Source: Ignavibacteriota bacterium | Lineage (GTDB): Bacteria; Bacteroidota; Ignavibacteria; SZUA-365 | Assembly: GCA_016218045.1 (NCBI GenBank) | Contig: JACRFB010000012.1 | Span: 106,533 to 170,532, forward strand | Direction: 5' to 3' | DNA: 64,000 nucleotides | In this document: piece by piece, positions 63,814 to 64,000 of the stretch | Position numbering within the stretch: the stretch's first letter is position 1 | Layout: each line of letters starts with the position of its first letter | The notes under the pieces: model-generated | Databases searched by the model: none | Told to the model about the DNA's origin: nothing | What the model saw: only the letters and a program-made list of their open reading frames with translations | Program-made: the position numbers and the translations under genes

Positions 63814-64000
63814 CGGGACAGCGGGACAGCGGGACAACGAAATGGTGTCTCGCTGAGCGGAGTCGAAGCGCGACGGGACAGCGGGACAACGAAATGGTGT
63901 CTCGCTGAGCGGAGTCGAAGCGCGACGGGACAGCGGGACAACGAAATGGTGTCTCGCTGAGCGGAGTCGAAGCGCGACGGGACAGCGGGACAACGAGACA
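63813..64000. repeat. 52-bp tandem repeat, about 3.5 copies, running off the window
   Basis: Copies of GAAATGGTGTCTCGCTGAGC start at 63839, 63891 and 63943, so the period is exactly 52 bp. Each unit is two GCGGGACA-like 8-mers, then ACGAAATGG, then a block holding CTGAGCGGAGTCGAAG. The last unit changes to GAGACA at the window edge. The period is not a multiple of three, so it is not coding. No spacers separate the units, so it is not a CRISPR. Confidence 0.92.

Noticed and set aside
63373..63993. A minus-strand 206-codon frame through the tandem repeat
   Set aside because: Its N-terminal part is just the repeat translated, and a 52-bp period shifts frame at each unit. The rest is antisense to the thioesterase.
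63813..64000. CRISPR array at the right edge
   Set aside because: Units are contiguous with a fixed 52-bp period and no variable spacers, and no cas gene is present.

Overview
The window is a GC-rich stretch (third codon positions are mostly G or C) of a chromosome from the Bacteroidota/Chlorobiota/Rhodothermota (FCB) group. Four signs point there. Secreted proteins end in type IX secretion (T9SS) sorting domains, one containing NYPNPFNP. A DUF4296 lipoprotein and an animal-type glutaminyl-cyclase-like M28 lipoprotein are present. Upstream of many genes lies a Bacteroidota-type promoter, TTG - 19 to 21 bp - TAnnTTnG. Exported proteins almost always carry Gln right after the predicted signal-peptidase I site. 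Clear Shine-Dalgarno sites (guaA, gcvH, the EamA transporter gene) are less typical of classical Bacteroidota and hint at an early-branching lineage. I cannot name a species.

Layout. 1-4707 (minus): two lipoproteins, a FemAB/GNAT-like acyltransferase and an outer-membrane barrel cut by the window edge. 4956-12868 (plus): efp, accB, accC, gcvH, guaA, a TPR protein, an LpoA-like TPR plus periplasmic-binding-fold protein, and radC. 12863-21596 (minus): rarA, an ECF sigma/anti-sigma pair, holA, uppP, a two-domain dehydrogenase, a Spy-like protein and a second ECF sigma/zinc-type anti-sigma pair. 21791-33976 (plus): a histidine kinase with its NtrC-type regulator, metG, a lipoprotein, a GDP-mannose pyrophosphorylase/phosphomannomutase-like fusion, a PTS IIA-like protein, a small unknown, lgt and an M16-like protein without its zinc site. 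34130-38306 (minus): a small gene with a perfect sigma-54 promoter, sitting between two bidirectional terminators, and a 1212-residue T9SS beta-helix protein. 38557-40547 (plus): birA and a cysteine desulfurase. 40502-50676 (minus): Ppx/GppA phosphatase, prmA, glutaminyl cyclase-like lipoprotein, two paralogous secreted gluzincin metallopeptidases and an oligopeptide ABC ATPase. 50853-55771 (mainly plus): an acyl-CoA carboxylase beta subunit, an unknown exported protein, a second NtrC-type regulator, a DUF4296 lipoprotein (minus) and an EamA transporter. 55768-58652 (minus): a TldD/TldE-like pair. 58728-63813 (plus): a tightly packed run of acyP, ispF, DedA, PAP2, lnt, threonine aldolase and a thioesterase, followed by a 52-bp tandem repeat running off the end.

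Together these are mostly housekeeping and cell-envelope genes: fatty-acid and isoprenoid precursors, lipoprotein maturation (lgt, lnt), undecaprenyl-phosphate recycling and T9SS cargo. The most notable observations are the shared promoter architecture, the isolated sigma-54 unit, the link between post-signal Gln residues and the glutaminyl cyclase, several enzyme-family members that have lost catalytic motifs, and the terminal tandem repeat. No tRNA, rRNA, transposase, phage or CRISPR was seen. No gap between genes exceeds 300 bp.
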